This document shows, one piece after another, positions 35,214 through 47,709 of a stretch of DNA of 64,000 bases. The notes beneath the pieces were generated by a model. The model was not told where the DNA came from. It did not search any database and was given only the letters and a program-made list of their open reading frames with translations. Within the stretch, counting starts at the first letter, position 1, and the number at the start of each line of letters is the position of its first letter. Made by a program: the position numbers and the translations under genes. The DNA lies in NCBI RefSeq assembly GCF_051020955.1, contig NC_135013.1:44335087-44399086 (forward strand), written 5' to 3'. The DNA comes from Megalopta genalis. Lineage: Eukaryota > Arthropoda > Insecta > Hymenoptera > Halictidae.

Positions 35214-36111
35214 CATTATTATTACGTACTTTTCTTAGATATTTGCATATTTTTTACAATCTTATGTACAAGAATTATATTGATTTAGTGATATCAAAAT
35301 CAAGATTTCAATCAATCAATTTCAATATCATTTTGATATAGTGATTTCAAAATCAAGAAGCAAAAATATGTTGTCTCTTATTTTATATAATTTTCAATTC
35401 CAACACTTTTTAGAATAAAATAAATAATAAATATAATTCGACTAATTAAACTCCAATTTATTCATATTTATTTTTCCATAGATAAATAATCGCTATATTT
35501 GCATAGCGTTCGCAATGTATTATACTTAAAATTGATATCATCTGTAAATAGATTATGTGTATATGTATAAGTAGAAAAAAAGGGAAATATATTCGAAACA
35601 TTAAAATATGAATCTCCTCAAATGCTTAAACGAGCAAACAGAGAATGAAACAATCTGAATTTTATCCAACGAGAAACTTTTCTGATTAATAAATGAGTCT
35701 CTTGGGACTTGCGGTCAAGTTTTGCATTTTTTACCTGTTTTTGCATGCGAAACGGCCTCCTGCCCAGCTGCATCGCCTGTCTCGTTATATCCAGTATGCG
35801 CACATAAATTATTTATTCGGGGCGAAAAATTTGTCCGTTGTAACTTTAGATGCGTCAGTCTCCATATTTAAATTCTTACTTATGAATGGCAATAATTCTG
35901 AGGCATGCCGTACGTGGCTTTTCGTGGCCATTCATTTTGCACTACCTCACTTTACTATTTTATTATCATCATGTCTATTAATACGTGACAGCTTGGCTAT
36001 TACTATTTACGTCTGTATTTCAAACACTGCCGCATGCTGACCCTTTCAGTATTAATCAAAATGAAAAAGTATAATAGCAAAAATGTCTACCTTTTATAAT
36101 TCGTAAAAGGC
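34095..36111. other. AT-rich non-coding stretch with a large microsatellite
   Basis: No supported gene. The ACT/ATT array is listed separately. Frames such as 35693-36040 (plus) have membrane-like composition but no motif and are in AT-rich sequence. Confidence 0.5.
35131..35225 (+). repeat. compound (ACT)n(ATT)n microsatellite
   Basis: About six ACT units followed by some twenty-plus ATT units, ending with a TCATT interruption. The poly-leucine frame here is an artefact of the repeat. Likely length-polymorphic. Confidence 0.95.
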
Positions 36112-36239
36112 ACGTTTTTATAGTTATTAACAATCAGCGACCATAACAACGAGCCGCGAGGCTCGAATAATCGTATATCCTCTTTCCAAATTGTTCATGT
36201 TTGTTTACAAGCTAAGGGACAATTGCAGGGAATTTACTG
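36112..36239. mobile_element. CAGTAAATTCTC-type MITE, right-half copy
   Basis: It starts in the central stem (ACGTTTTTATAGTTATTAAC), then runs ATAACAACGAGCCGCGAGGC, TCGAATAATCGTATATCC and the full right arm to GGGAATTTACTG with TA after it. The left arm is absent. Confidence 0.75.
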
Positions 36240-36740
36240 TACACACCGTTTTTACAATTCTGTATTATATTATGTTATATTAAGCCTATGTTATGTTCAC
36301 ACTATGAAATACAGGTTATTCATTTGAGAACTTTAAATCGAAATATCTCGAAAACACCTCATTTACGTCAAACATCTCGAATACAAATACACTACACTCG
36401 ATTTCGAGGGGGAAATGCAATTATTTTATTTATATTTTTGTTGTTGAACGCTTCGAAGGTTATTTGGAGGGTAACTTTGTTTCTTTTAACGGATATCTAT
36501 ATATTTATTTACAGATTTTTATTATACGGAAAAAAGAATAAATTTGTTAGACCGATGTGAATATCGTCGTGGGTTCACGATATCGTTTTTCGTTCTTTAT
36601 CGATATACTGATTGTGTCTTGGGTTATCGTGAGTACAATGCGCTCATACTTCTGTTCTCTGTTTATGTAATTTACATTAATTTCTGTCATAACTATTGTA
36701 TGAAACATTTTTTAACCCGCTCTTATTTTACGAAGATATA

Positions 36741-37096
36741 CAGAGTGTCCCAAAATTATGGTACTTCTGGGAAATGAGAAGTCATTTGAAGTAACTTTTT
36801 CCTTAGCGAAAATGCAATCCGCAGCTTTATTTAAGAGTTATCGACGAAAAACAGAGACCAATAACTGGCCAGATCAGCTGGCGCGAAGCGGCCGAGCTAA
36901 TATGCGAAGTAGGTCTTCGTCCGCTCAGTGGCTCGGCCGTTTTGCGCCAGCCGAGCTCGTCTCTCATTGGTCACTATTTTTCGTTAATAATTCGTAAACA
37001 AAGTCACGGATTGTATTTTCGCTGTGAAAAAAGTTACTTCAAATAACCTGAGGAACCCTTCATTTCTCGGAAGTACCATAATTTTGGGACACCCTG
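36741..37096. mobile_element. CAGGGTGTCCCA-type MITE, copy 3
   Basis: 356 bp, TA on both sides (36739-36740, 37097-37098). Ends CAGAGTGTCCCAAAATTATGG and CCATAATTTTGGGACACCCTG are nearly perfect inverted repeats. The centre is a GC-rich palindrome (CAGCTGGCGCGAAGCGGCCG / CGGCCGTTTTGCGCCAGCCG). The plus-strand frame at 36758-36997 is spurious. The best preserved of the three copies. Confidence 0.92.
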
Positions 37097-37114
37097 TATA
37101 ATAAAATGAACAGG

Positions 37115-37422
37115 ATAGTGGAGTCAGTTAATGTGGGGCCACCAAATGTTGTGCGCTTTGTTTGCTGTCGAGCACAATTAACTTTATATTTATCCAATAA
37201 GACCTATTAAATTCTTTTGATCTTTTATTTTGTCTACTTTTGAATAAAAAAGTTTGATTGATATTGAAAACAAAATTTTTCTATTAAAAGATAAACAGAA
37301 TAGAAGAATAAAAAATGTAATATGTCTTATTAGATTAGGGAAATATAACGTTAATTATGCCCGTTAATGAACCAAAAGCACAGCAATTCGTCACCTCACA
37401 GTAATCTGTTTCATAACTCTAT
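37115..37422. mobile_element. palindromic MITE (GGTGACCGATTGCTGTGCC stem), copy 2
   Basis: It begins 18 bases after the previous MITE. Left TAGTGGAGTCAGTTAATGTG and GTGCGCTTTGTTTGCTGTCG, right GCACAGCAATTCGTCACCTC and TAATCTGTTTCATAACTCTA. Inner blocks AATTAACTTTATATTTATCC and GGGAAATATAACGTTAATTA face each other. Related to 8476-8696 but with a longer centre. Limits approximate. Confidence 0.65.
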
Positions 37423-37569
37423 TCAGTGTTTGGTTGTATGTTTTAAAAATTGTGAAATGTTGTCATCCTTTTACAGTCGGACAACGTATTTTTAATTAAC
37501 CTTATTTAATTGTGTTTCCATATTTATTCAATTAAACCAAACAAAAGGCACACACGTGATGTTCGAGCT

Positions 37570-37745
37570 TATGGAATCTTCAAACGGTGACCACTGTTTG
37601 AACGTAACTTCAAATCGTCTCCGTATCAATAACGGTGACTTCAAGTCAAATTGACTATTTATCGTTAATGGTGATTTGACAGCAAACAGACGCCCCATAA
37701 TTGTGATTTGGTGTCAAACTGACTCCATACCCTATTCGTACCCGG
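37570..37745. repeat. degenerate minisatellite, about 36-bp units (reverse orientation)
   Basis: About four imperfect units on the theme GTATCAATAACGGTGACTTC + AAGTCAAATTGACT. In the opposite orientation the same units appear at 38405-38640. Confidence 0.6.
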
Positions 37746-37776
37746 ACATACGTACAATTTTTGTGTATACCCCCCC

Positions 37777-38366
37777 TCCTCCCATCCAAAGATTTTAGGA
37801 CACTTATAGAAAATTAGATAAATTTCAGAAACCGATAAGAAATTCTTATAATGCTCTTAATTTATTTCAAACTTAATTTTATGAAACTGTAACAAGTCAA
37901 TTTTACCCACATATTTGACAGTGTAAAAAAAATAACGTCGATTCTATAAAAGAAAATTAAAGTTCTTTTTCGTCAATAGATCCACCACGTTTTTAATTGC
38001 TCCTTGGATCAATTTCGGCATCCGTTTTATTATTTCGTCCATTATTTCTATTCCTATTTGGTTGCATGTATTTTGCACTATGTTCTACAGAAACATTTTC
38101 TGTAGAAAATAAATGTTCTACATTTACAAAACACATCGGAAAACGATGCATGTCTTATCGAGCGAGGAGTATGAAATGAACTCAGTATACGTTTTCAATT
38201 ATCAGAATGCAATAGATGAAAAAACTAATCGTATAAGTGACAAACGTTCATAACTTAATGTGTACTTTCGACAATATGATGCCATAAAACTCACAGACAT
38301 TATCTAAACTGAATGGAAAAATAATAATTCATATTAAACACGAAGGTGTTCTAGTACTTTTGGAGG
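37777..38366 (-). mobile_element. decayed Tc1-like element, copy 2
   Basis: 590 bp homologous to 19591-20167. Left TCCAAAGATTTTAGGACACT is mirrored by GTGTTCTAGTACTTTTGGAG on the right. The minus strand at about 37940-38090 reads IMDEIIKRMPKLIQGAIKN followed by a LLTKKNF stretch, again similar to the SMP-R---VI segment of Tc1 transposase C-termini and slightly better preserved than copy 1. No catalytic residues remain. Confidence 0.6.
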
Positions 38367-38404
38367 TAGGTGTACATAATGTTTTTGAATGTAAATATTT
38401 ACAG

Positions 38405-38640
38405 TATTTATGCGGAGTCAATTTAACATCACTATACCACTAGCGAATTTGACGTCAAGTTACCATTCATTAATACGGAGGCTGTTTGACGTCAAATCAC
38501 TATTGATCGATATGGAGTCAATTTGATTTCAGATCACTACTATTGATACGGGGTCGATTTGACTTCAAGTCACTATTATTGCTACACGAACCCAATTTGC
38601 CTTCAGATCACTACTATTGTAGTAATACGGATTCAGAGCT
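38405..38640. repeat. degenerate minisatellite, about 31-41-bp units
   Basis: Six imperfect units on the theme GGAGTCAATTTGACTTCAG + ATCACTACTATTGATAC. It flanks the Tc1-like relic on the right; the inverted counterpart at 37570-37745 flanks it on the left. Confidence 0.65.
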
Positions 38641-39039
38641 GGGTAATATTTCTAGATAAAATATTAGAAATACTATTTGAAATAAGAGAATTCATCATAA
38701 TTCAAATAAAATAGTACTTCAAGTAGGACATGAAATTTCGGTAAATAAAATATTTTATTTCGATAATCCTCAATTAAATCGTGGAAATAAATATTTTATT
38801 TTGATAATCTAAAACATGAAAGAAAATAGTTCTTATTTTAATGACATAAAACATGAGATAAGGTACTGAAAATAAATTATGAAGAAGATTGGCGTAACGT
38901 GAAACGACATAACATAAGAAACCATGTTTGCAAATGAAATTTATTGTCTTCTTAACAAAGTGCATATTTAATGTACGTTTATAATACGTAATAACTTAAA
39001 AATAAATCAAATATTCCGAACTACGGCACAAATCCTTAA

Positions 39040-39257
39040 CACTAAACTTACCGAGCCGGTTAAAATGAACGGTTTCACATTTTTCATTCTAAAATCGTTA
39101 AAATTATAATGATCCTATCATAGGAATTAATTGAATCATTTTATTAATGTATGTACAAATTCTAAAAAAAATTAACAAAAAATCGAAATAAATACAATCT
39201 TGTCATCGTTATAAAATAACATTCATAAGTCAAGTTTAGTGCTCGGTAGGTTTAGTG
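39040..39257. mobile_element. TTAA-flanked MITE with CACTAAACTTACCGAGC ends
   Basis: 218 bp, TTAA at both sides (39036-39039, 39258-39261). Inverted ends: CACTAAACTTACCGAGC on the left; the right end reverse-complements to CACTAAACCTACCGAGC, one mismatch in 17. AT-rich interior, no coding. piggyBac-type target duplication. Only one copy seen here. Confidence 0.85.
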
Positions 39258-39261
39258 TTAA

Positions 39262-41597
39262 TGAAATCCAAGCTGGAAAGTGAAATCTTATCGTAGATGT
39301 CAACAAAAATCTTATTAACTTATAATCATATCTTATAATCTTAGACTCAAAAATAATTTTTTTACACAATTTTGTGGGCACAATAAAACGAAATAAATAA
39401 TTTTGCGTATATAGTTTCTTCATGACATAAAATTTCAGATACTAACCGTAAAATAATAAATCATAGAAGACAGTGATGATAGAAAAGAAATCGTTACGAT
39501 ATTGTAGTAACGCATAATTTAGAAAATAAGTATAGGCGAACATAATAATAATGTATATAAATAATATATAATTAATGTGGGGGAACGGAAATTGGTACAT
39601 AATAGGCACGGAAACTGCCCTACTCTTAGGGGTCAGTTTGACGTGCGATACCACTCTAAGGATGAGCCCAATGTTCATTAAATTCTTGATACTTGGAGGT
39701 ACACCATCGGCGAGTATACGACCTAATCATTCGAAGTATGTCCAATAGAAAGTTCAAGCAGAAACATATCTTCCGTAGAGCAGGCCTAGGCCCGGCGATC
39801 TACGACGTAAATGGGAATCCGATGGAGCCGTAAAGGTAAGGATTGTGGTTTTAAAGAAAGACCGCCGCGGACCAGAGTGGTCCATCGCGAGTTCATAGGT
39901 GTGCTCGGACGCTTCTTATCCTCTTACCGACCGTATCAAATTTCAGGAAGAATCAGAGATCCGACGCCGACGAGAACGGCTTCGATGCCGCGGAAGACAG
40001 CTGAATTCTGGGCGGACGTGGACCGTTGAATTATCGTGGAAGGCCCTTGGGGAAATCGCGCAGAAGTTCCCGTGATGTTCCTGTTTCCTCGCGCACGTCG
40101 AACAGTCCTCGAGAACTTTCCAACGGGAGGCCATAATCGACGATCATCCGCAAATCCGCTAATACAGGCCCCTCCAAATCGGACAAAAGGAAGCGCGGGA
40201 AGGCCCGCGATGCAGAAAAACGAATGGAACGACGCGATGCGACGTGATGGCGACCGGTGGCGGCGTGGCATGGCGTGGCGCGGTTAGCGAACGAAAAGTC
40301 GATTCGTCGTAAGCGGAAACCGTACGATATACCGGGTTCTTCGAGCCTTCGACATCCATAAATGCATAGCAAGATCAACTGGTTTAAAGCTCCGGAGTTC
40401 TTCATATCCGAGCGTGATTCAGGAGCCGTGGCTGGCTAGATGTTCAGTGATATTTAAATTCGAAGATTCCGCGGAAGCTTTTGTACCTTATACGGGGATA
40501 TATAGGTGGTAGCTCGACGTCACAGTTGAAAACTGAAAACGTTTCTACGGTATTTTTAATATCGTCCTAACACAGAGTTATTGAAATTCCTCGCCGAGCA
40601 CGGTCGGAACCGGCGCAGTTACGTTTCGAACGTGCGCGATCATAAAATCAGTATACTAATAATAACTAGACCAAGGGTTTTATGCAATCGTGACGAACAT
40701 GAGTAGGATAGACGTACCGGTTGTGGCCACGTTATGGATTTATATGAATTTCAACGGAAACAGTCTTAAAGTCTTCTATCACATAAGAAATGTGAGAAGT
40801 TTCAATAGATTATTTAATAACGTTAGTTTCGATATCTGACTTGCAATAGATAAAATGATTCAAGAATTATTGCAGTACTAAAATAGTAAAATACTCATTT
40901 TTCAACGTTTATGCATCATCTATTTGTAATAATGAAGGATATAAGCGATTAAATAATTTTTTAAAAATTTCGCGTTTCTCTTTTTTACTTTGTGGTATTT
41001 GAAAACCTCGGTGTTATAACGTAATAATGATATACATGTAATGATAACGTAAAAGTAGTTTTATTTTACTTATTTTTTGTATCTTTTTCCGTTGTTCTTT
41101 CATGTTCTTCTTGTTCCTTTGGTTCTTCGTATTTTCCTTTTCTTCCAACTTCTTTCTTTTCGCATACAATTCGTTTTTTTTTCATTTCTTTCTGCTGTTT
41201 TGCCCTTTTCGATATTTATTTAATGTGCATTACATTTCCATTTTCCATGAATTTCTTTTTTAGTGATTATGTTTAAGTTAAACGTATCGCCATTCTTATC
41301 GCCATTTCGTAATATGTATAATAGTCAATGTACAATTTATGTTTATTCTAAGAAGATCACGCAATTCCACAGATTTGTTACTAAGAATACTTTATGATGT
41401 AGGAAAAAATATTTTCTTCATTAATTGCACGTATCGTTTCACAGTATAAATATTTTTGTCATTAATTTTACATATCGTTACACATTATAAATATTTTTTC
41501 CATTAATTGCACGTATCGCTATGCGTTAGTAGTTTGAATTTCTGTTGATCGCTAGGAACTGTAGCCAACTTGAAATAAGATAATGTGAATAATAGTA
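39262..41597. other. non-coding stretch with a GC-rich island (about 39790-40430)
   Basis: The island has open frames in several phases on both strands (for example 40031-40405 minus, 39936-40271 minus, 39811-40029 plus), none with a recognisable domain. A possible plus-strand first exon starts with ATG at 39811 and meets a donor-like AAAG|GTAAGG at 39838, but this is weak. At 41066-41210 the plus strand is pyrimidine-rich (TTC/TTTC words). I call no gene. Confidence 0.4.
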
Positions 41598-41725
41598 CAG
41601 ATGTTGGCAATCGGCAACTACAAAAACAAGGCTCGAGGCAAGCGAGGCTCGAATAATCATATTTCCTTTCCCCAAATTGTCTATTTTTGTTTACGAGCTG
41701 AAGAACAATTGGGAAGAATTTACTG
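41598..41725. mobile_element. CAGTAAATTCTC-type MITE, internally deleted copy
   Basis: TA then CAG, a jump to GGCAATCGGCAACTACAAAA, then GAGGCTCGAATAATCATATT and the right arm ending GAAGAATTTACTG with TA after it. The left arm is nearly all missing. A small duplication (CAAGGCTCGAGGCAAG) marks the centre. Confidence 0.65.
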
Positions 41726-41727
41726 TA

Positions 41728-44700
41728 AATCGGAAATTTTGTAGCTTCTTCAATCAAACATCATACGTTACAGTTACTGTTGTTGAGAGACATAATTACA
41801 AGTGATATTCTATCCCAAAAACAGTTTTCACGTTTTGCATCGCAGTGCCATTGCGACCAACGAAAACAATTCATTATAATTATGCAGTTGGCCGGATACG
41901 GAAAACAGGATTAAATTCAAAATTTCCCATGCCACCAAATGAGTAGTTATCAAAGGGATTTCATGTTACGGCATCGGTAAACACGTAACCGCTGTAACTT
42001 AATTGAAACAGAGCGGGAGTATGCACTACGAAAACCGTAAAATTAAACAGTTTAATTCCCCGAATGCCTCTCATATCTTGCCTACCGGTAGCAAAGACCC
42101 ACCTAGCTAGCCAATGGCAGCGCAATTACATTCCGATGGTTCGTTTGTGATTCCACAGGATGGTGGAAAGACTGTGAGAGCCTTTCAGAATTCGATACCA
42201 GCGACGAAAGCTCTTTCACCGTTTGCCTGCGTCGCTTTTACCAGTCAGATGCTCGAAGAATAATGCTCCGAAGGATTTACTGTTCCCCGACTTCAATCCC
42301 ACACGGTGGAATCCAAACGAGTTCGAACCAAAAGCACCGAAACAGCGCGGATACGTATTTGAAGAAGAAAATTGGACGCGTACAACCGTCGGAGTCCTTC
42401 CGTTACAGGCATAGCCGAACTTAGCGGACGATCCGCACGCCCCCAAAATAAGCCAATGAATTTGATCGCGTCGGATACTAACTCAATGCTAATTTATCGT
42501 ACGGCCTGATCGATCGTTTCGCTCGATCCTCCTTTTTACTCACGAAGAAACGAACACCCTTTCGAACAAACTGCCGAGGCACGCTCGCTACCATAAATCG
42601 GTTCCAGCGATGGCGCCGGCATGGAACTGACCTTCCACCACTTCCGTTCCGATTTCCAACCCTCTTATTTTTCGCTTTACGGCCCGTTTACGAGCGAGCT
42701 CCCATCCTTATGTAAAGGACTGATTGTTCCTCGCTCTCTTAATCTTTTATTGTAAACAATCAAAGAACGGACGATACGAAGTTTATTGCTCATCAAAGCG
42801 GTGCTCGGATCTCGGTGGTTTTATGGAAACGCGGCTTAGCACGCGGATACCGTTCCAGTTAGCAGTTATCACCGATCATGCTGCAGAAATATTGGCTGAT
42901 AACAGTTTTATGAGATGTGGCGATACAATGAATAATCGGCGCGTACATACATGAATATGTATTGTATGGCGGGTCAAGAAAATATCGATGCACTCAGTCT
43001 TCCTTTTATGGTGCAAGTTGGAGAAGCTATATCAAATGTTTAAGTACTTTGTGCTACAAGAAAGTATAGTATGTTCTTGTTAAAATGTTAATTATTTCTT
43101 AAATAAATAAATAAATGGAAAATACTCAGGTAAGTCGATAAACTTTTCACTTTTTAATTTATACAATCTTTATTCGAGCTAATTACTTAATAGAAAAAAT
43201 ACTAAAATGTATTTCGATCCTTTCTTTTAACATATTGTAAAGGACAATTTGAGAAAACATATGCAACATAAATTATAAAATGTTTTCTAAGCGAATGCAA
43301 AATGTATCAACGTATCCCACTGCTGGGCAAGTTTTTTTTAATAACTGGCATTTTACCAAGGCACTTTTAATAACTGTTTTGATTACTCAAAATATCTTAT
43401 TCAATTATGTTTATAATAACGTAATTGTGATTTAGTTATACATGTGCGTAAATCAAATAATTTTTATTGAAATTAATTGACACAATGAATAATATAAAAA
43501 TTAGTCGCTTCCTAGAATAAAGTCGAATGACACGCAGAGCGTCCTCATTTTCTGATTCTGACTCCTTTTTGTTATGTACATATTTATTGTTAGTATGTTT
43601 AGATAATTTGTTCTTTGTGCTCTTTTTATTGTTACTATTGTGATAGCAGTTAAGGAGTTATATTTAACTATTATGTATTAACTATTATAGTATCTTATTA
43701 TGTTTGCGTGTGTTAATGCTTAGTGATTATTATATGTATATATTTATAAAGAATTGTAATGACATCGTAAACGACAATGAAAGACAGACATTATCGTGTA
43801 CAGTGTCAGATGTCAAAATGTACGTGCAAATAAAAAAATATGCATTTATGATTGTAGTAATAATTAATTTCCAAAAAGCACATTGTTGTTGTTGTGCATA
43901 TTGCTTAAATAGTTTAATTATAAAATTAAAATAAAAGGGTTCAATTGTTACAATCGATAGAAATATTGACAGGCTTACATTTCTATAGTCGCTCAATTAA
44001 ATTATTAATTCTTTAATTAAAGAGTGCGAAAGAAGTATAGAAAACAAATGTTGTGTTACGTGTCAAATATAAATGTTATCTTTATCGAAAGCAGAAATAC
44101 AAATTAGCCTGTCCTGATACACTTTCCATTAGTATGATTTTAATTGACAATCGATTATTTATCATGTCATCGCAGATACATTCTACTTTAACGTAGATTC
44201 TAGGTGCTTTGACTAATCCTGCCATACGACGGCAATAAATTTATTCCAATACTATGTAAAAGTTAGAAGAGATAAGAGAAATGTTTTCCATTTTAAAAGA
44301 AGGGCAGACTTCTTTTCGAAACTATCTCAGCGTTTCTCTTGCACGGTTCTCCTTTTAACGTGTCTGTTTCAAAGCCAAAATCGTAAAGAGAATCGTTTCA
44401 TCTTATCGCTGCACGGCCATTCAAATCCTTGTTCAACCTGCAATGCTACAAATTTTATGTCGGAGCAGTATCGCAGTCGAATGTGATCACGTCTCCTGTG
44501 CGGGTTCTACGTCAAATAGTGATAGTACTTCGCACACGGTGTCTGTTATACGCTCGAACTCAGCGAAAGATTTCAACGTCGTAAAATTTGCTAAAACATA
44601 TTACATGGAAACTTGCTTCCTTTAATCCTTTGACGTTGCCCGGGTCCGTTTTGACCCTAAGCCTAAAAAATTGTTATTTATTTAATCACATGATCATAAT

Positions 44701-44935
44701 CACGTTTCAATCGTGTGATTTCTGATGATTTAACACTTCAACTGCCACCTCAACAGTTTCATAAAGTTAAAGTATTTTGTTTAATTAGAAAGAAAATCGC
44801 AAGGTAAAGTTGGATATGACATCAATTACTTTTACAATATTCTTAAATTTAGCGAATATTAATGAAGTTAGGAAATTAGAATAGGTATTAGTCTTCAAAT
44901 ATCAGTAAATAATTTCATCATCCACATATGAGTTA
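41728..44935. other. non-coding stretch with a GC-richer part (about 42040-42960)
   Basis: No supported gene. The GC-richer part has overlapping frames on both strands (42216-42446 minus, 42223-42414 plus) without a recognised domain. 43090-44300 is AT-rich. TTTAATCCTTTGACGTTGCC near 44622 resembles one end of a TTAA-type element, but no partner end was found. Confidence 0.45.
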
Positions 44936-45169
44936 GAATCATAATGGCGTAAGTCACATTTTCCTCATTGTGAGAAAGAGGGAGTGTTATTGTTTACTAA
45001 CATGTGCATTGTTTACTGAACATATTTTTTGGTAAGATAAGTTCCATTTAAGTTAATTTATAGTAACTTTATAATTGATATTACTTGTCTTTTTAACGTT
45101 TTGACTCCTATGTATAAATTACACTTTAAGTCAAAATTTTCGGAAATGTGACTTACACTACTATGATTT
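44936..45169. mobile_element. GAATCATAATGGCGTAAGTCAC-type MITE, copy 2
   Basis: 234 bp; left GAATCATAATGGCGTAAGTC, right reverse-complements to AATCATAGTAGTGTAAGTCA. Homologous to 33278-33516. No clear target duplication. Non-coding. Confidence 0.72.
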
Positions 45170-46653
45170 TTATTTATTCATATGTAAACTATAGCTGTTA
45201 CATTGGGAATAATAGAAAGATTAATGAGTAGACTGCGAATATTTGTACAAAATAATTTTCTATATCAATTGCAATAAGTAGAAACCAAATAGAACATTTT
45301 TCCGGTTTTCAATCATTTTAATTGCCTGAAAATGATATCTTGGTATTTTTAGTTTTATTGAATTTTCTTACCATTTTCAATTGCACATTCACAATTTTGT
45401 CATGAGTGCATCAAATCATGAATGACTTTAGAAGAAATACATTCGGAACGTTTTACGGTTTTAATATTCAACCGTAGTTTATTATTCACGTGAAATATTA
45501 ATTTAAAAAAGGCGAGAATCACGGCGTTGCAATCTGATGTATGAATAAAAAAGAGTTCCATGTAAAATTAAAAGCTGAATCATTTTGGGACAGATGGATG
45601 CTGTAAATAAAATGTAGCGTATGAATAATTAAAACTTCCAGAAATTGGAAAAATACATTTTTACTTGGTTTCTTTACTTTAAAATCTCAAAGTTTTAAAA
45701 TATGTTCTATCCGTTCAGATAAGAGAATATTTAAAAAATCGTACGTTAAATTTGAGATAAGTTTTTAAGGAAATTATTTACTCTCAGTTCAAGACTGTTA
45801 TTTTTAGAAAAATTCAAAATAAAAAAAGACAATTTCATTACTGAAACATTTACGTTAGACTTGTGTTCAAATACTCTTAAATAAAACAAAATAGGCGATC
45901 TATAAAATATTTGTCTAATCTTCGTAGCTTTATGGCATCAAACAAAAATATGCCGTTGTTGGTCACACTTGAGGAAATCTTATTTTCTTAATATATTTAA
46001 TAAATAAAAGTTTTATCTCTTAATTTATATTTCTTTTTTAATTTTGTAATTACCAGGTTTTAGAAAATTTGTATTCCTTTTTTCCGAGACTTCTAATAAA
46101 GAAAACGATGTTCAAGAATGTTCAAATCATATTCTTAAATTTTTTGGTCTCAATAGTAATGTTTGTTTTTGAGTGACAGTTGTTTTAAAACTGAACTGAG
46201 TCTGAGTGACCCAGTATGACACGTGTTTCGCATAGGAAGCGTGGCAACAGCGTGTGGCGTTAAGATACACGTATTTTAGTCTTGCGAAAAATAACTTTTT
46301 GAATTGCCTAAGTTAACGTTATTTTCGAGCTTTGCCGACGCATACAAAGCGAAGCGGACGAGTTGTCTCACGACGAAATTCGTTTAAGGCTATTAAATAG
46401 AACCTATTGAAAGAATCCACAGAAAAAAATTCTAGTCAAAACTTGCCAATTCGCGAGTTCTAGCAGCAGACTTGTTAGCAGTACATTAACTCTTTCGATC
46501 AACTTTGTCGACAAAACTTATTTATTTGTATATCTTTTACGCTGCGCAGTTTTCGTGAAATTGCAGTGGATAATGGCATTGTTTCATATCCGAATACTTT
46601 TGTTCTCACGAGAAACGAATAAAATTACTTTGGTTAGCTTTTATGGCCAAATA
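45170..46653. other. AT-rich non-coding stretch
   Basis: No supported gene. A GACTGCGAATATTTG end at 45233 may be the left end of a decayed GACTGCGG-type MITE. A GC-richer run is at 46190-46400. Confidence 0.45.
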
Positions 46654-46868
46654 CAGTAAATTCTCTGCAATTGTCTCCCAGCTTGTAAATAAAAATGAAC
46701 AATTAGGGAAGAGTAGATACGATTATTCAAGCCTCACAGTTTGTTTTTATAGTTGCCGATTGTCAACAATTATAAAACCGAGCCGCGAGGCTTGAATAAT
46801 CGTATCTCGTCTTCCCAAATTGTCCATTTTTGTTTACAAGCTGGGGGACAATTGGGGAGAATTTACTG
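46654..46868. mobile_element. CAGTAAATTCTC-type palindromic MITE, copy 3 (full)
   Basis: 215 bp with TA on both sides (46652-46653, 46869-46870) and 12-base inverted ends CAGTAAATTCTC / GAGAATTTACTG, perfect. The central stem TTTATAGTTGCCGATTGTCA + ACAATTATAAAA is intact. Best reference copy of the family here. The open frame at 46753-47052 is spurious. Confidence 0.92.
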
Positions 46869-47099
46869 TACTCCAACGTGCGACGGTCGAAGCGAATCAT
46901 TTGACCACATTTCCTTGACCTTTACTCACCAAATTGGAAGGCGCCTTCGAACATATCGTTTCCTAGGATATTCATCTTCCGGTCTGGTAATATATCGCGA
47001 CATGGCGGACCTTAAAATTGCGCGACGGCCACGTTTCATCGAAGGACGTTAGTTCTCGAAGATTGCACCGCAGCTGGCTCGTACATTAGCATTTATAAC

Positions 47100-47709
47100 C
47101 AATTCACGGCAAGAATCGGGAGATAACTGGCTCAGAAAGTCAAGTGCACGGGGTCCCACCCTCTCTGCTCGTGTCTTGGTCGTTGAGGGTCACGGATGCG
47201 CGACTTTATGGGGGGATGGCGACGTCGATGGTCATGGGAACTGGAAAGGGACGAAGGAGGGTCGTTCGTAAGGGGCGACGACGGAGCGGATGAGGGAGAC
47301 GGTTAGTGTGAAATGCAATTTTTCCATTCGGTGCTCCCCCCGACGCGATGCGGCGGCGCGGCGGGAGAACCACCTGTGCTCGTCTCAGCGACTTTTAAAT
47401 TCGTACCATTGTCGATTCTATTTGCTGAAAAATGTTTATTCAATTCCGTTTACCGTCACTGCAAGATATTTACCCGCTCGCTTTTGCTCGAACAGCCACG
47501 TCGCACCACTACAGGCAATGGGAATTGGATGAGGTCGAGATGCGAGGCGGATGCCGGCGGTCTGGGGTGCTGCGAGGGGCCAAAGGGGGAGGGAGGGGGA
47601 TAGAAAGAGTGAGATAGAAAGAGTGGGAGTGGCCGAGGACGAGAGAGACCGCGATAATTTCTCGCTAAGCAAAGTGGAACAAATTTTCCGGCAAATAGAG
47701 CACCGCCAG
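47100..47709 (+). other. GC-rich island with a donor-like edge; possible first exon
   Basis: GC/CpG-rich block with a purine run (GGGGGAGGGAGGGGGATAGA) and GACGCGATGCGGCGGCGCGG. A plus-strand frame from ATG 47551 runs 53 codons, Arg/Glu-rich then NFSLSKVEQIFRQIEHRQ, and meets a strong donor CCAG|GTAAGTG (GT at 47710-47711) in phase 0. No downstream exon was identified and the frame is low-complexity, so this is a hint of a transcript and not a gene call. Confidence 0.3.

Noticed and set aside
35123..35341. Poly-leucine frame
   Set aside because: Produced by the ACT/ATT microsatellite.
40031..40405. 124-codon minus-strand open frame
   Set aside because: GC-island frame competing with four others in the same place; no domain or splice evidence.
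44620..44750. Single TTAA-type end (TTTAATCCTTTGACGTTGCC)
   Set aside because: No matching inverted end was found within 1 kb, so an element cannot be defined.
46753..47052. 99-codon plus frame
   Set aside because: Its first third is the right arm of a palindromic MITE; no motif in the rest.
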